A DNA stretch of 39,943 bases from positions 1 through 39,943 of the forward strand of contig DASRGK010000118.1 of the NCBI GenBank assembly GCA_035651055.1, read 5' to 3'. Numbering within the stretch: position 1 is the stretch's first letter; each line of letters opens with the position of its first letter. Below the pieces are notes generated by a model. That model saw nothing but the letters and a program-made list of their open reading frames with translations. It was not told the origin of the DNA and ran no database searches. This document shows, piece by piece, positions 25,599 to 34,875 of the stretch. Source of the DNA: JAFKKF01 sp035651055. GTDB lineage: Bacteria > Pseudomonadota > Alphaproteobacteria > Rhizobiales > Kaistiaceae. A program made the translations under genes and the position numbers.

Positions 25599-28500
25599 CT
25601 ACTCCGCCGCCACCGGGAGTTCCCGCAGTCCGCCCTCCTCCTCCGCGGTCGGCCGGAAGCCGCGGACGTCGCCGGCTTCGGCGAGTTCGCGCCGCAGGCG
25701 CTGCTCTTCTGCGACCCGCGGCTTGGAGAAGCGGGCGAGCAAGTCGAAGACGACCGGCGTCAGGAACAGGGTGGCGATGGTCGCGAAGCCGAGGCCGCCG
25801 ACGATGATCCAGCCGAGGGCGCTCCGCGATTCGGCGCCGGCCCCGGCGGTGAGGAGGAGCGGCAGGCCGCCGAGCACGGTTGCGATCATGGTCATGACCA
25901 CCGGACGGAGGCGGATCAGCGCCGCGTCGTGGATCGCCTCGCGCACCGACGCCCCGCGGTCGCGCAACTGATTGGCGAATTCCACGATCAGGATGCCGTT
26001 CTTCGCCATCAGCCCGACCAGCATGACGAGGCCGATCTGGCTGTAGATGTTGAGCGACCCGCCGGTGAGGAGCATCGCATAGACCGCCGCGGCGAGGCCG
26101 AAGGGCACCGTCGCCATCAGGATGAAGGCGCTCATGAAGCTCTCGAACTGCGCCGCGAGGACGAGGACGACGACGAGGAGCGCGAAGGCGAAGGTCTGGG
26201 CGACGCCGCTCGAGGCCGTGTTCAGCTCCTTCGCCTCGCCGGTATAGACGATGCTCATTCCCGGGGGCAGCGACTTCGCCGCGATCGCCTCGAGGTGGTT
26301 CATTCCGGTGCGGAAATCGACGCCGTCGGCGAGGTTCGCCGACATCGGCACCGCGCGGCGCTGGTCCTGACGCTGCAGGCTCGGGGCAACCGCCGTCTCC
26401 TGGTAGCTGACCAGCGAGGAGAGCGGCACCATCTTGCCGCCGGCCGTGCGCAGCTGGATGCGGTCGAGCCCGGACGGATCCTGGATCATCCCGTCCGGCG
26501 CCTGCGCTTTGATGTCGATGGCATCCTCGCCGATGTAATAGGTGCCGAGATCGCGCCCGGAGAGAAGCGTCTGCAGGACGGTGGTGATCGCGTCGAGCGA
26601 GACGCCCATATCGGCGGCGCGCGCCCGGTCGATCTTGATCGAGAGCTGCGGCTGGGTCGTGTCGTAGTTGAGCCGCACCGTGGTGAAGACCGGGTCGTCC
26701 TGCATCGCCGCCATCAGGTTGTCGGCGGCGTCGGAAAGCGTGTCGTAGTCGGTCCCGGTGATCGCGAATTGCAGGCCCTGGCCGCCGCCGCGGATGCCGA
26801 GGCTGTTCGAGGTGAAGGCGAAGACCTGCACGCCCGGAATGCTCTGCAGGCGCGCGTTGATGTCGGAGGTGATCTGCTGCTGCGTGCGCGTCCGCTGGTC
26901 CCACGGCGCCAGCGTCACGAACATGAAGCCGCCGCCGCCGCCGCCCTGCGCGGTTGCAAAGGTATTGACCACCTCGCCGCTCTTCACGAAGGGCTGGATG
27001 GCGCGCTCGACGATCCGCATCTGGTCGGCGGTGTAGTCGACCGTCGCGCCCTGCGGCGAGCGCACCGAGATCGGAATGAAGCCGCGGTCTTCCTGCGGCG
27101 TCAGCTCCGAGGGAAGGAGCCGGAACGCCAGCACCGCCCCGCCGGCGAAGAGAATCGCGGCAACGATGACGACCACCGGCGCGTTCAGCGCCGCGGTAAG
27201 CAGCCGCGAATAGAGCCGCTCGGCGGCGTGGCCGAAACCGGCCACCGCCCGGCCGATCGGGTTATGCGAAGGTTCGTGCTCCTCCGCGCTGATCCAGCGC
27301 GAGGCCAGCATCGGACAGAGCGTCAGCGCGACGAAGGCGGAGAGCATCACCGCGAAGGCGAGCACGAAGCCGAATTCGGAGAAGAGGCGCCCGGCGACGC
27401 CCGGGAAGAACGAAATCGGGATGAACACCGCGGCAAGCGTCGCGGTGGTCGAGAGGACGGCGAAGAAGACCTGCTTGGTGCCGAGCACCGCCGCCGCGCG
27501 CGGCCCGAGGCCGAGGCCGCGCTGGCGGGTAATGTTCTCGATGACGACGATCGCGTCGTCGACCACCATCCCGGTCGCCAGCACCAGCGCCAGCAAGGTC
27601 AGGATGTTGAGCGAGAAGCCGGCGAGGTAGATGGCGGCGAAGGCGCCGATCAGCGCAATCGGCACCGTGATCGCCGGGATGAAGGTGACGCGGATCGAAC
27701 GCAGGAAGATGTAGATGATGCCGATGACGATCGCGATCGACAGGCCGAGCGTGAAGAGCACTTCCTCGATCGAATTGCGGATGAAGGTCGCATCGTCCGA
27801 GGTGATGATGAGGTTGAGCCCCTCTTTCGCCAGAGCCGCGTTCAATTCGGCGACGGCGGCGCGCACGCCGGTCGAAATGTCGAGCGTGTTCGACTTCGCT
27901 TGGCGGACGATGCCGAGTCCGATTCCGGTCTTTCCGTTCATGCGCAGCGTCGTCGAGCGGTCAGCGGGGCCGAACACGACGTCGGCGACGTCGCTCACCC
28001 TGGTCGTCTTGTTGATCGCGATCGCGCCGATCTCCTCCGCCGATTTGGCGCTGGCATCGGCGCGGACGAGCAGGGTCTGGTTGGCGTCGGAGACATTGCC
28101 GGCCGGCGCGTCGAGCGCGACGTTGCCGAGCGAGGCGACCAGGTCGCCGACGGTCAGGTGACGCGAGGCGAGCGCGTCCGGATCGATGATGATGCGCACG
28201 AGCGGATCGCGGTCGCCGTAGGTCTGCACGTCGGCGACGCCGGCGACCGCCGCCAGCCGGTCGATGACGCGGTCCTTGACCAGTTGCGTCAGCTGTTCGA
28301 TCGGCAGGGTCGAGGAGGTCGCGGCCAGCCGCATGATCGCATCGGAACTGGTGTCGGCCTTGACGATCTGCGGAGGATCGGCGTCGTCGGGAAGCGTGCG
28401 CAGCCCGCCGATCGCGTCGCGGAGGTCGTTGGCCGCAGCATTGAGGTCGGTTGAATCGTCGAAGGTGATGGTGACGCGGCTCTGCCCGGCGCTGCTCTGC

Positions 28501-28781
28501 GAGGCGATCGACTGGACGCCGGGCGTGCGCGCCACCGCGCCCTCGATGATCCCGGTGATTTCCTTGTCGACCGTGTCGGGCGTGGCGCCGGTATAGGTGG
28601 TGCGGATCGTGATGACCGGCTGGTCAATGTTGGGCAGTTCGCGGACCTCGACGCCGGTATAGGCGGCAACCCCGGCGACCACGATGAGGAGGTTGAGGAC
28701 GATGGCGAGGACGGGCCGGCGAACGAAGAGCGCCGCGACCTGACCGCCCTGGGTCGAACTGACTTCGGAAAGGGTGCTCAT
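25599..28781 (-). CDS. RND efflux pump, inner-membrane permease (HAE/AcrB type)
   Basis: The 1060-residue pump is the normal length for the hydrophobe/amphiphile efflux family. The first helix follows 'ALFVRRPVLAIVLNLLIVVAG'. The proton-relay residues are all present: the paired aspartates in 'TGMVVDDAIVVIENITR' and the TM10 lysine in 'VGLMAKNGILIVEFAN'. The periplasmic loops contain 'RELPNIDQPVITI' and 'TGVQSI'-type blocks (here 'TPGVQSIASQSSAG'). It expels drugs, solvents or similar compounds through a tripartite complex. I chose the ATG at 28781, since the open frame upstream overlaps the adaptor gene. The adaptor ends 11 bases before it. The ECF triad lies immediately downstream. Confidence 0.96.
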   Translation of the reverse strand: MSTLSEVSSTQGGQVAALFVRRPVLAIVLNLLIVVAGVAAYTGVEVRELPNIDQPVITIRTTYTGATPDTVDKEITGIIEGAVARTPGVQSIASQSSAGQSRVTITFDDSTDLNAAANDLRDAIGGLRTLPDDADPPQIVKADTSSDAIMRLAATSSTLPIEQLTQLVKDRVIDRLAAVAGVADVQTYGDRDPLVRIIIDPDALASRHLTVGDLVASLGNVALDAPAGNVSDANQTLLVRADASAKSAEEIGAIAINKTTRVSDVADVVFGPADRSTTLRMNGKTGIGLGIVRQAKSNTLDISTGVRAAVAELNAALAKEGLNLIITSDDATFIRNSIEEVLFTLGLSIAIVIGIIYIFLRSIRVTFIPAITVPIALIGAFAAIYLAGFSLNILTLLALVLATGMVVDDAIVVIENITRQRGLGLGPRAAAVLGTKQVFFAVLSTTATLAAVFIPISFFPGVAGRLFSEFGFVLAFAVMLSAFVALTLCPMLASRWISAEEHEPSHNPIGRAVAGFGHAAERLYSRLLTAALNAPVVVIVAAILFAGGAVLAFRLLPSELTPQEDRGFIPISVRSPQGATVDYTADQMRIVERAIQPFVKSGEVVNTFATAQGGGGGGFMFVTLAPWDQRTRTQQQITSDINARLQSIPGVQVFAFTSNSLGIRGGGQGLQFAITGTDYDTLSDAADNLMAAMQDDPVFTTVRLNYDTTQPQLSIKIDRARAADMGVSLDAITTVLQTLLSGRDLGTYYIGEDAIDIKAQAPDGMIQDPSGLDRIQLRTAGGKMVPLSSLVSYQETAVAPSLQRQDQRRAVPMSANLADGVDFRTGMNHLEAIAAKSLPPGMSIVYTGEAKELNTASSGVAQTFAFALLVVVLVLAAQFESFMSAFILMATVPFGLAAAVYAMLLTGGSLNIYSQIGLVMLVGLMAKNGILIVEFANQLRDRGASVREAIHDAALIRLRPVVMTMIATVLGGLPLLLTAGAGAESRSALGWIIVGGLGFATIATLFLTPVVFDLLARFSKPRVAEEQRLRRELAEAGDVRGFRPTAEEEGGLRELPVAAE

Positions 28782-28792
28782 CGCGGCCTCGT

Positions 28793-30112
28793 TCAGGTCT
28801 TGGGCGTCGCCGCCGCCTCGCTCGCGGCGCCGGGCGTTGCCGGCTTGCCGCCGCCGTCGCGCGCAACCGGCGTTCCGCCGGCGGCCGGTGCCGCCGCTGG
28901 CTTGCCGCCAGCATCGTCGCCGCCGAGCTTGTTCACCTTGGCCCCTTCGCGGAGGCGCAGGACGCCCTCGACCACTACCTCGTCGCCCGCCTTCAGGTCG
29001 CCGGCGACCGTGACGACGCCGCTGTGGCGCGCGACGATCTCGACCGGCACGCGATGCGCCGCCGAATCGGTGATCCGCCAGACGAACGAGCCTTTCCGGT
29101 CCCACTGCACGGCGAGCGAGGGCACCGCCGGCAGCGGCTTGCCGGGGAAGGTCATCTGGACGGCGACCGCCATGCCCGGCTTCAACGCGCCGCTGTCGTT
29201 GGCAAGCGTCGCCTCGACGCGGAGCGTCCGGGCCTCGGGGTCGACGCGCGAGTCGACGGCGGTCACGGTGCCCTTGTAATCGACGCCCGGCGTGGCATCG
29301 CTCTCGGCCACTACCGGGCTGCCCTCCTTGAGGAGGGCCGAAACCCGCTGCGGCACGTCGTAGGAAACCTTGAGGCGCGTCAGGTCATCGAGCGTGGTGA
29401 TTGCCTTCTGCGAGCCGACAAGGTCGCCGACCGACACCGCGATCAGGCCGACCGTCCCGTCGAACGGCGCCTTGATCGTCCGCTTGTCGAGGTCGAGCTG
29501 AGCGGTCTGCAGTGCGATCTCCGCCTGCTTTTCGGCGGTCTCAGCATCCGAGAGGCTGCTCGCCGGTGCGTTATTGGTATTGACCAGCTTCTCGGCGCGC
29601 TGGCGCGCTTCGGTGGCGCTGGCGAGCGTGACCTTCGCCTTCTCGACGGCAACGCTCTGGTCGGCGCTGTCGAGTTCGATGATCGGCTCGCCGGCCTTGA
29701 CGGTCTGGCCCGGCTTGACGTCGACCTTGGCGACCGTGCCGGTCGCCTCGGAATAGAGCGTCACCTCGTTTGCCGCCGCGAGGGTTGCGATGGTGCGGAT
29801 ATCGGTCCCGCTCGAATCAATTGTCACGGCCGCAACCGTCACGGGTGCCGGGCCGCCGAAGGCGCCACCCGGCCGCCCTCCGCTGCCGGCCCCCGGGCCG
29901 CCTCCGCCGACATTCGCCCCCGGTCCGGGCCCTGTCGGACGGATTCCGGCCACACCGGGGGCCAATCCCGGTCCCCCCGGACCCCCCGTCGAGGCCGTCG
30001 TGGCACTGCCGCCGACGCCCGGGAGCAGATCGCGATGGGCGATGGCAAACCATGCCAAGGCTATGAAAATCATCGCGAAAACGACGACGGCTACCTGTTT
30101 GACAACCGACAT
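28793..30112 (-). CDS. RND efflux periplasmic adaptor with long Gly/Pro linker
   Basis: The 439-residue protein has an N-terminal membrane helix (residues 7-25), then an unusual low-complexity Gly/Pro linker at about 43-89, then the HlyD/AcrA core. The core has lipoyl half 'TGTVAKVDVKPGQTVKAGEP', a coiled-coil hairpin ('AKVTLASATEARQRAEKL', 'AEKQAEIALQTAQLDLDKR'), second lipoyl half 'IKAPFDGTVGLIAVSVGD', beta-barrel and membrane-proximal domain. The C-terminal 44 residues are again low-complexity (Gly/Ala/Lys/Pro). It links the pump at 25599 to an outer-membrane channel not present here. The ATG at 30112 has a weak ribosome site, and translation may depend on the small frame ending at 30091. 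Confidence 0.92.
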   Translation of the reverse strand: MSVVKQVAVVVFAMIFIALAWFAIAHRDLLPGVGGSATTASTGGPGGPGLAPGVAGIRPTGPGPGANVGGGGPGAGSGGRPGGAFGGPAPVTVAAVTIDSSGTDIRTIATLAAANEVTLYSEATGTVAKVDVKPGQTVKAGEPIIELDSADQSVAVEKAKVTLASATEARQRAEKLVNTNNAPASSLSDAETAEKQAEIALQTAQLDLDKRTIKAPFDGTVGLIAVSVGDLVGSQKAITTLDDLTRLKVSYDVPQRVSALLKEGSPVVAESDATPGVDYKGTVTAVDSRVDPEARTLRVEATLANDSGALKPGMAVAVQMTFPGKPLPAVPSLAVQWDRKGSFVWRITDSAAHRVPVEIVARHSGVVTVAGDLKAGDEVVVEGVLRLREGAKVNKLGGDDAGGKPAAAPAAGGTPVARDGGGKPATPGAASEAAATPKT

Positions 30113-30225
30113 GGTCCACCGGGCCTGCTGCAACGCAATGCCTTGAAACGCCGGAATCCGGCAATTCCGTCGGAGCAGCCAGAAATTCTTCCGCACCGCC
30201 GCGAGGTCGCGTGCGTTCCCGCCAT
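30091..30225 (-). CDS. Possible 44-residue leader ORF overlapping the adaptor start
   Basis: An ATG at 30225 is preceded by a strong GAGGAG at seven to eight bases, whereas the adaptor ATG at 30112 has almost none. The frame ends at 30091, 22 bases inside the adaptor gene. The product is Arg/Gly/Cys-rich and resembles no family, so a role in translational coupling is more likely than a functional protein. It may be chance, since the shorter explanation is an unrecognised weak start for the adaptor. Confidence 0.25.
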   Translation of the reverse strand: MAGTHATSRRCGRISGCSDGIAGFRRFKALRCSRPGGPCRLSNR

Positions 30226-30391
30226 CAATTCTCCTCGAAGCCCTTCCTTTACATCCGGGAGTTTGCCAAATTCGCGGCCCGGAAACGCCAAGTGCCCGGC
30301 AGAGGCAACGAGTGTCGATAACGCCGTACGTCTCCGGGGGCTTTCGCCCCGGTTGGTGCGGATCGCATCGCGCCAGGAGACGGTAGAAAGA

Positions 30392-32230
30392 ATGTCGGAG
30401 ACAGCCGACTTGGTTTCGCGTGCCGAGGCAGCGCCCGGCATGCCCGAGACCGACATTGGTAATCCCGCCTATTTCCATAAGGTCGTCGACTGCCAGTGGG
30501 CATGTCCGGCGCACACGCCGGTTCCCGAATACATCCGGCTCATCGCCGCCGGGCGTTACAGCGACGCCTACATGGTCAACTGGTATTCCAACGTCTTCCC
30601 GGGGATCCTCGGCCGAACCTGCGACCGCCCCTGCGAGCCGGCATGCCGCCGCGGCCGGGTCGAGGAACAGCCCGTCGCCATCTGCCGGCTGAAGCGGGTG
30701 GCCGCCGACAACAAGAACGATGTCACCGGCCGCATCCCGCGCGCCGGCGCGCCGAACGGCAAGCGCGTCGCTCTCGTCGGCGCGGGGCCAGCATCGTTGA
30801 CGGTGGCGCGCGACCTGGCGCCGCTCGGCTACGAGATCGTCGTCTTCGACGCCGAGCAGCGGGGCGGCGGCATGATCCGGAGCCAGATCCCGCGCTTTCG
30901 CCTGCCCGAATCGGTGATCGACGAGGAGGTCGGCTACATCACCGGAATGGGCGGCATCGAGACCCGCTACGGCACGCGCGTCGACAGCCTGGCCGGCGTG
31001 CTCGCCGAAGGCTTCGACGCCGTCTTCGTCGGCACCGGCGCTCCGCGCGGCCGCGACCTCGACATTCCCGGGCGGAAGGAAGCCGCGGCGAATATCCACA
31101 TCGGCATCGACTGGCTGTCCAGCGTCTCCTTCGGCCACATCGACAGGATCGGACGCCGGGTCATCGTGCTCGGCGGCGGCAACACCGCGATGGACTGCTG
31201 CCGCACCTCCCGCCGCCTCGGCGGCGACGACGTCAAGGTCATCGTCCGCTCCGGCTTCGACGAGATGAAGGCCTCGCCCTGGGAGAAGGAGGACGCGATG
31301 CATGAGGGCATCCCGATCCTCAATTTCCTCGTGCCGAAGGAATTCACCCATGCCGGCGGCAGGCTGACTGGCGTTCTGTTCGAGAAGGTCGCCGCGGTCT
31401 ACGACGATCGCGGGCGGCGGCGCCTCGAGCCGACGGGCGAACCGGACCAGCATTTCCCCTGCGACGACGTGCTCATCGCGGTCGGCCAGGAGAACGCCTT
31501 CCCGTGGATCGAGCGCGACATCGGCATCGCGTTCGACCGGCACGGAATGCCGGTCGTCGACCCGGTCACATTCCGGTCAACCCACCCGCAGGTCTTCTTC
31601 GGCGGCGACGCGGCCTTCGGGCCGAAGAACATCATCTGGGCGGTGGCCCACGGCCACGAGGCTGCGATCTCGATCGACCGGTTCTGCAAGTCCGCCGATA
31701 TCGCCGACCGCCCGCCTCCGTTCACGACGCTCGTCAGCCAGAAGATGGGCATCCACGAATGGAGCTACGACAACGACATCTCGCTCGATCGGCGGAAGAA
31801 GGTGCCGCTCCGCGATCAGGCGATCGCGCTGGTCGACGTCAAGGCCGAGGTCGAGCTCGGCTTCACGCCGGAGCTCGGCTACGCCGAGACGCAGCGCTGT
31901 CTCAACTGCGACGTCCAAACGGTCTTCTCGGCAAATCTGTGCATCGAGTGCGACGCCTGCGTCGACATATGCCCGATGGACTGCATCACGTTCACCGAGA
32001 ACGGGCCGGAGGCGGACCTGCGCATGCGCCTCAACGCGCCGGCGCCGAACCTGACCCAAGACCTCTACATTTCGCGCCCTTTGAAGACTGGCCGGATCAT
32101 GGCCAAGGATGAGGACGTCTGCCTGCATTGCGGGCTCTGCGCCGAGCGCTGCCCGACGGGCGCCTGGGACATGCAGAAGTTCCTCCTCGACCTTGCCCAC
32201 GCGCCCGGACCGGCCGGACATTACGCATGA
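30392..32230 (+). CDS. KorC-like NAD(P)H:ferredoxin/flavin oxidoreductase subunit (GltD-like with two 4Fe-4S clusters)
   Basis: The 612-residue protein has three parts. The N-terminal cysteine domain (C34, C38, C77, C81, C85, C98; 'CQWACPAHTP', 'CDRPCEPACRRG') is as in GltD/Fer4_20. The flavin/pyridine-nucleotide module follows, with FAD loop 'VGAGPASLTVA' (129-139), second Rossmann loop 'LGGGNTAMDCC' (260-270) and 'FFGGDAAFGPKNI' (402-414). The C-terminal ferredoxin domain has two 4Fe-4S sites: C517-C520-C523-C527P and C577-C580-C583-C587P, plus 'CLNCD' at 503. It should pass electrons between NAD(P) and the oxidoreductase encoded downstream, like KorC of the Azoarcus 2-oxoglutarate:NADP+ oxidoreductase. 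The start is the ATG at 30392, with AGGAGA upstream, and the stop overlaps the next start (ATGA). Confidence 0.92.
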   Translation: MSETADLVSRAEAAPGMPETDIGNPAYFHKVVDCQWACPAHTPVPEYIRLIAAGRYSDAYMVNWYSNVFPGILGRTCDRPCEPACRRGRVEEQPVAICRLKRVAADNKNDVTGRIPRAGAPNGKRVALVGAGPASLTVARDLAPLGYEIVVFDAEQRGGGMIRSQIPRFRLPESVIDEEVGYITGMGGIETRYGTRVDSLAGVLAEGFDAVFVGTGAPRGRDLDIPGRKEAAANIHIGIDWLSSVSFGHIDRIGRRVIVLGGGNTAMDCCRTSRRLGGDDVKVIVRSGFDEMKASPWEKEDAMHEGIPILNFLVPKEFTHAGGRLTGVLFEKVAAVYDDRGRRRLEPTGEPDQHFPCDDVLIAVGQENAFPWIERDIGIAFDRHGMPVVDPVTFRSTHPQVFFGGDAAFGPKNIIWAVAHGHEAAISIDRFCKSADIADRPPPFTTLVSQKMGIHEWSYDNDISLDRRKKVPLRDQAIALVDVKAEVELGFTPELGYAETQRCLNCDVQTVFSANLCIECDACVDICPMDCITFTENGPEADLRMRLNAPAPNLTQDLYISRPLKTGRIMAKDEDVCLHCGLCAERCPTGAWDMQKFLLDLAHAPGPAGHYA

Positions 32231-34074
32231 ACGCTCCCGTCGCCCGCCCGCCGCGCGTCAACGACTTCGTCGTCAAGTTCGCCAATGTCAACGGCTCAGG
32301 CTCGGCGAGCGCCAACCGGCTTTTCGCCCGTTCGATCATCCGCATGGGCGTGCCGGTCGCGTCGCGCAACATCTTCCCGTCCAACATCCAGGGCCTGCCG
32401 ACCTGGTACGAAGTGCGGGTTTCGGAAGCCGGCCATATCGGACGGCGCGGCGGCGTCGACCTGAAGGTCGCGATGAACCCGCAGACCTGGGACCAGGACG
32501 TCCGCGAGATCGACCCCGCCGGCTACCTCTTCTACGACTCGACCCGGCCGATGCCGCGCTCGAAGTTCCGGGACGACATCACCGTTCTCGGGATGCCGCT
32601 CACCGAGATTTGCAACCGGCGCTACACCGACCCGCGTCAGCGCCAGCTATTCAAGAACATCATCTATGTCGGGGCGCTCTCCGAACTGCTGGGCATCGAG
32701 GCCGCCGAGGTCGAGAAGCTGATCGCCGAGCAGTTCAAAGGAAAGGACAAGCTGATCCCGCCCAACTACGAGGCCCTCAACATGGGCCGCGAGCACGCCC
32801 GCACCGAGCTTGGTTCGATCGACCTCAAGGTGCGCCGCGCCGACGCCGTCGGCGACCGCATCTTCCTCGAAGGCAACAACGCCGCCGGCCTCGGCGCCGT
32901 CTATGGCGGCGCTACGGTCGCGGCCTGGTATCCGATCACGCCGTCGACCTCGCTGGCCGAGGCCTTCGGCAGGCATTGCCGGCGCTACCGCGTCGACAAG
33001 GCAACCGGGAAGAACCGCTACGCGATCGTCCAGGCGGAAGACGAGCTCGCCTCGATCGGCATGGTCATCGGCGCCGCCTGGAACGGCGCCCGCGCCTTCA
33101 CCTGCACGGCCGGGCCCGGCATCTCGCTGATGCAGGAATTCCTCGGGCTTGCCTATTTCGCCGAAATCCCCGCGGTCATTTTTGACGTGCAGCGGGGCGG
33201 GCCGTCGACCGGTATGCCGACGCGCACGCAGCAGTCGGACATCGTCAGCGCCGCCTATGCCTCGCACGGCGACACCAAGCACGTGCTCCTCTTCCCCGAG
33301 GATCCGCACGAGGCGTTCGAGTTCTCCGCCCTCTCCTTCGATCTCGCCGACCGGCTGCAGACCCCGGTCTTCGTCATGCTCGACCTCGACATCGGCATGA
33401 ACGAATGGCTGTGCAAGCCGCTCGCCTGGGAGGAAGGCCGTACCTACGACCGCGGCAAGGTGCTGACCGCCGCGGAGCTTGAAGCCGGCCGCGATTTCGG
33501 CCGCTATCTCGACGTCGACGGCGACGGCATCCCCTATCGCACCTATCCCGGCACGCATCCCTCGAAGGGCGCCTTCTTCACGCGCGGCACATCCAAGAAC
33601 GCGCGCGCCAAGTACAGCGAGGAAGGCGCCGACTATGTCGAGAACATGCAGCGGCTGCTCCGCAAGTTCGAGACGGCGAAGTCGGTCGTCCCCGCGCCGA
33701 TCGAGCGCAAGGCGGCGGAGCGCAGCCGTTTCGGCGTGATCTACTACGGCTCGACCGCGCCGGCGCTCAACGAGGCGCTGGAGGCGCTGGCGCGGGACGG
33801 CATACACCTCGATACGCTGCGGGTTCGCGCCTTCCCGTTCGCCGACAAGGTCGTCGACTTCATCCTCAGCCACGATCTAGTGTTCGTGGTCGAGCAGAAC
33901 CGGGACGCCCAGTTGCGGACGCTGCTCGTCGCCGAGTGCGCGCTCGATCCGGCTCGCCTGATGCCGATTCTGCACTATGATGGGACGCCGGTCACCGCGC
34001 GTTTCATCACCGATGCGATTGCCAGACAGTGGCGCGCGGTATCCGGCGTGCATCACCGCGACGCCGCGGAATAG
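32227..34074 (+). CDS. 2-oxoacid:acceptor oxidoreductase, fused gamma-alpha subunit (KorA-like)
   Basis: The 615-residue protein has an N-terminal gamma domain (about 1-195, 'NGSGSASANRLFARSIIRMG', 'FPSNIQGLPTWYEVRVSEAG') fused to the alpha pyrimidine-binding domain. The alpha part shows 'NAAGLGAVYGGATVAAWYPITPSTS' (the YPITPST motif at 235-242), 'AEDELASIGMVIGAAWNGARAFTCTAGPG' and 'QRGGPSTGMPTRTQQSD'. This is the heterodimeric type (KorA), as in 2-oxoglutarate:ferredoxin oxidoreductases. With KorB it decarboxylates a 2-oxoacid to the acyl-CoA and reduces ferredoxin centres. 2-Oxoglutarate is the most likely substrate, but pyruvate or a branched-chain oxoacid cannot be excluded. It is co-translated with the KorC-like gene. 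Confidence 0.94.
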   Translation: MNAPVARPPRVNDFVVKFANVNGSGSASANRLFARSIIRMGVPVASRNIFPSNIQGLPTWYEVRVSEAGHIGRRGGVDLKVAMNPQTWDQDVREIDPAGYLFYDSTRPMPRSKFRDDITVLGMPLTEICNRRYTDPRQRQLFKNIIYVGALSELLGIEAAEVEKLIAEQFKGKDKLIPPNYEALNMGREHARTELGSIDLKVRRADAVGDRIFLEGNNAAGLGAVYGGATVAAWYPITPSTSLAEAFGRHCRRYRVDKATGKNRYAIVQAEDELASIGMVIGAAWNGARAFTCTAGPGISLMQEFLGLAYFAEIPAVIFDVQRGGPSTGMPTRTQQSDIVSAAYASHGDTKHVLLFPEDPHEAFEFSALSFDLADRLQTPVFVMLDLDIGMNEWLCKPLAWEEGRTYDRGKVLTAAELEAGRDFGRYLDVDGDGIPYRTYPGTHPSKGAFFTRGTSKNARAKYSEEGADYVENMQRLLRKFETAKSVVPAPIERKAAERSRFGVIYYGSTAPALNEALEALARDGIHLDTLRVRAFPFADKVVDFILSHDLVFVVEQNRDAQLRTLLVAECALDPARLMPILHYDGTPVTARFITDAIARQWRAVSGVHHRDAAE

Positions 34075-34082
34075 GGTTCGCG

Positions 34083-34862
34083 ATGCCGGTTGACACCAGC
34101 GTCATCATCCCCGTCCGCAACGGGGAGCGTTTCGTCGCCGAGGCGATCGGCTCGGTCCTGCCGCAGCTTGACCCCGATGACGAGATCCTGGTCGTCGACG
34201 ATCATTCCACGGACGGGACGCGCGCGGTCCTGGCGACTTTCACCGACCCCCGCCTCCGGCCGATCGAGGGCAACGGCAAGGGCGTCTCGGCGGCGCGCAA
34301 CATCGGCATCGCGGCATCGCGCGGCGAGTTGATCGTCTTCCTCGACCACGACGACCTGTGGATGCCGGGGCGCCACGCGGCGCTGCGTGCGGTCCTGCGC
34401 GCCGACGCCGCGCTCGGGGCGGCGTTCGGCCGGTGGCGCCTCCTCTACGAACCCGGCGCCGAGCGCTACGCGATGGACGCGCTCGACGGCAGCTTCGTCT
34501 TCCAGATCGGCGTCGGGACCTTCCGCCGGTGGGCGGTCGAGCGTGTCGGCGGCTTCGACGAAGGCATGCGCGTCGGCGAGGACGTCGACCTCCTGGTGCG
34601 GCTAGACGAGGCCGCCGTCCCGGTCCGGATCTGCGACCTGGAGACGATGCTCTATCGCCGGCACCGCGGCAATGTCAGCAACGATCGCGCAACCTTCCGG
34701 CAGGCGGCGCTCGCCGTTCTCCGCCGCCGGATCAGGCGCCGCCCGGCCGGGAGCGCGCCCGCCGACGATCCTTTTGCGCGGGCGAGCGCGCAGAACCTGG
34801 AACTTGTTCGGCAGACCCGCGAGCGCGTCAAATCCGCGCGCGCCGAAACGGGAAACCCATGA
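34083..34862 (+). CDS. Family 2 glycosyltransferase
   Basis: The 259-residue GT-A fold enzyme has 'VIIPVRNGERFVAEAIGSVL' at the start, 'ILVVDDHSTDGT' (35-46), 'GVSAARNIGIAASRGELIVFLDHDDLW' (67-93) with the metal-binding D88-H-D90-D91, and 'VGGFDEGMRVGEDVDLLVRL' as the acceptor-side motif. It has no membrane segment and is cytoplasmic or peripheral. It would transfer a sugar to an unknown acceptor, perhaps LPS or a capsule, in keeping with the hld/waa genes 1.3 kb downstream. It is odd that it stands between the alpha and beta genes of the oxidoreductase, with only 8 and 13 bases to its neighbours. Confidence 0.92.
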   Translation: MPVDTSVIIPVRNGERFVAEAIGSVLPQLDPDDEILVVDDHSTDGTRAVLATFTDPRLRPIEGNGKGVSAARNIGIAASRGELIVFLDHDDLWMPGRHAALRAVLRADAALGAAFGRWRLLYEPGAERYAMDALDGSFVFQIGVGTFRRWAVERVGGFDEGMRVGEDVDLLVRLDEAAVPVRICDLETMLYRRHRGNVSNDRATFRQAALAVLRRRIRRRPAGSAPADDPFARASAQNLELVRQTRERVKSARAETGNP

Positions 34863-34875
34863 TCCGAGATCGCCG

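Noticed and set aside
25212..28454. Open frame of about 1080 codons on the plus strand opposite the second RND pump and the sigma gene
   Set aside because: It has the same composition artefact, crosses several real genes, and has no recognisable domain or ribosome site.
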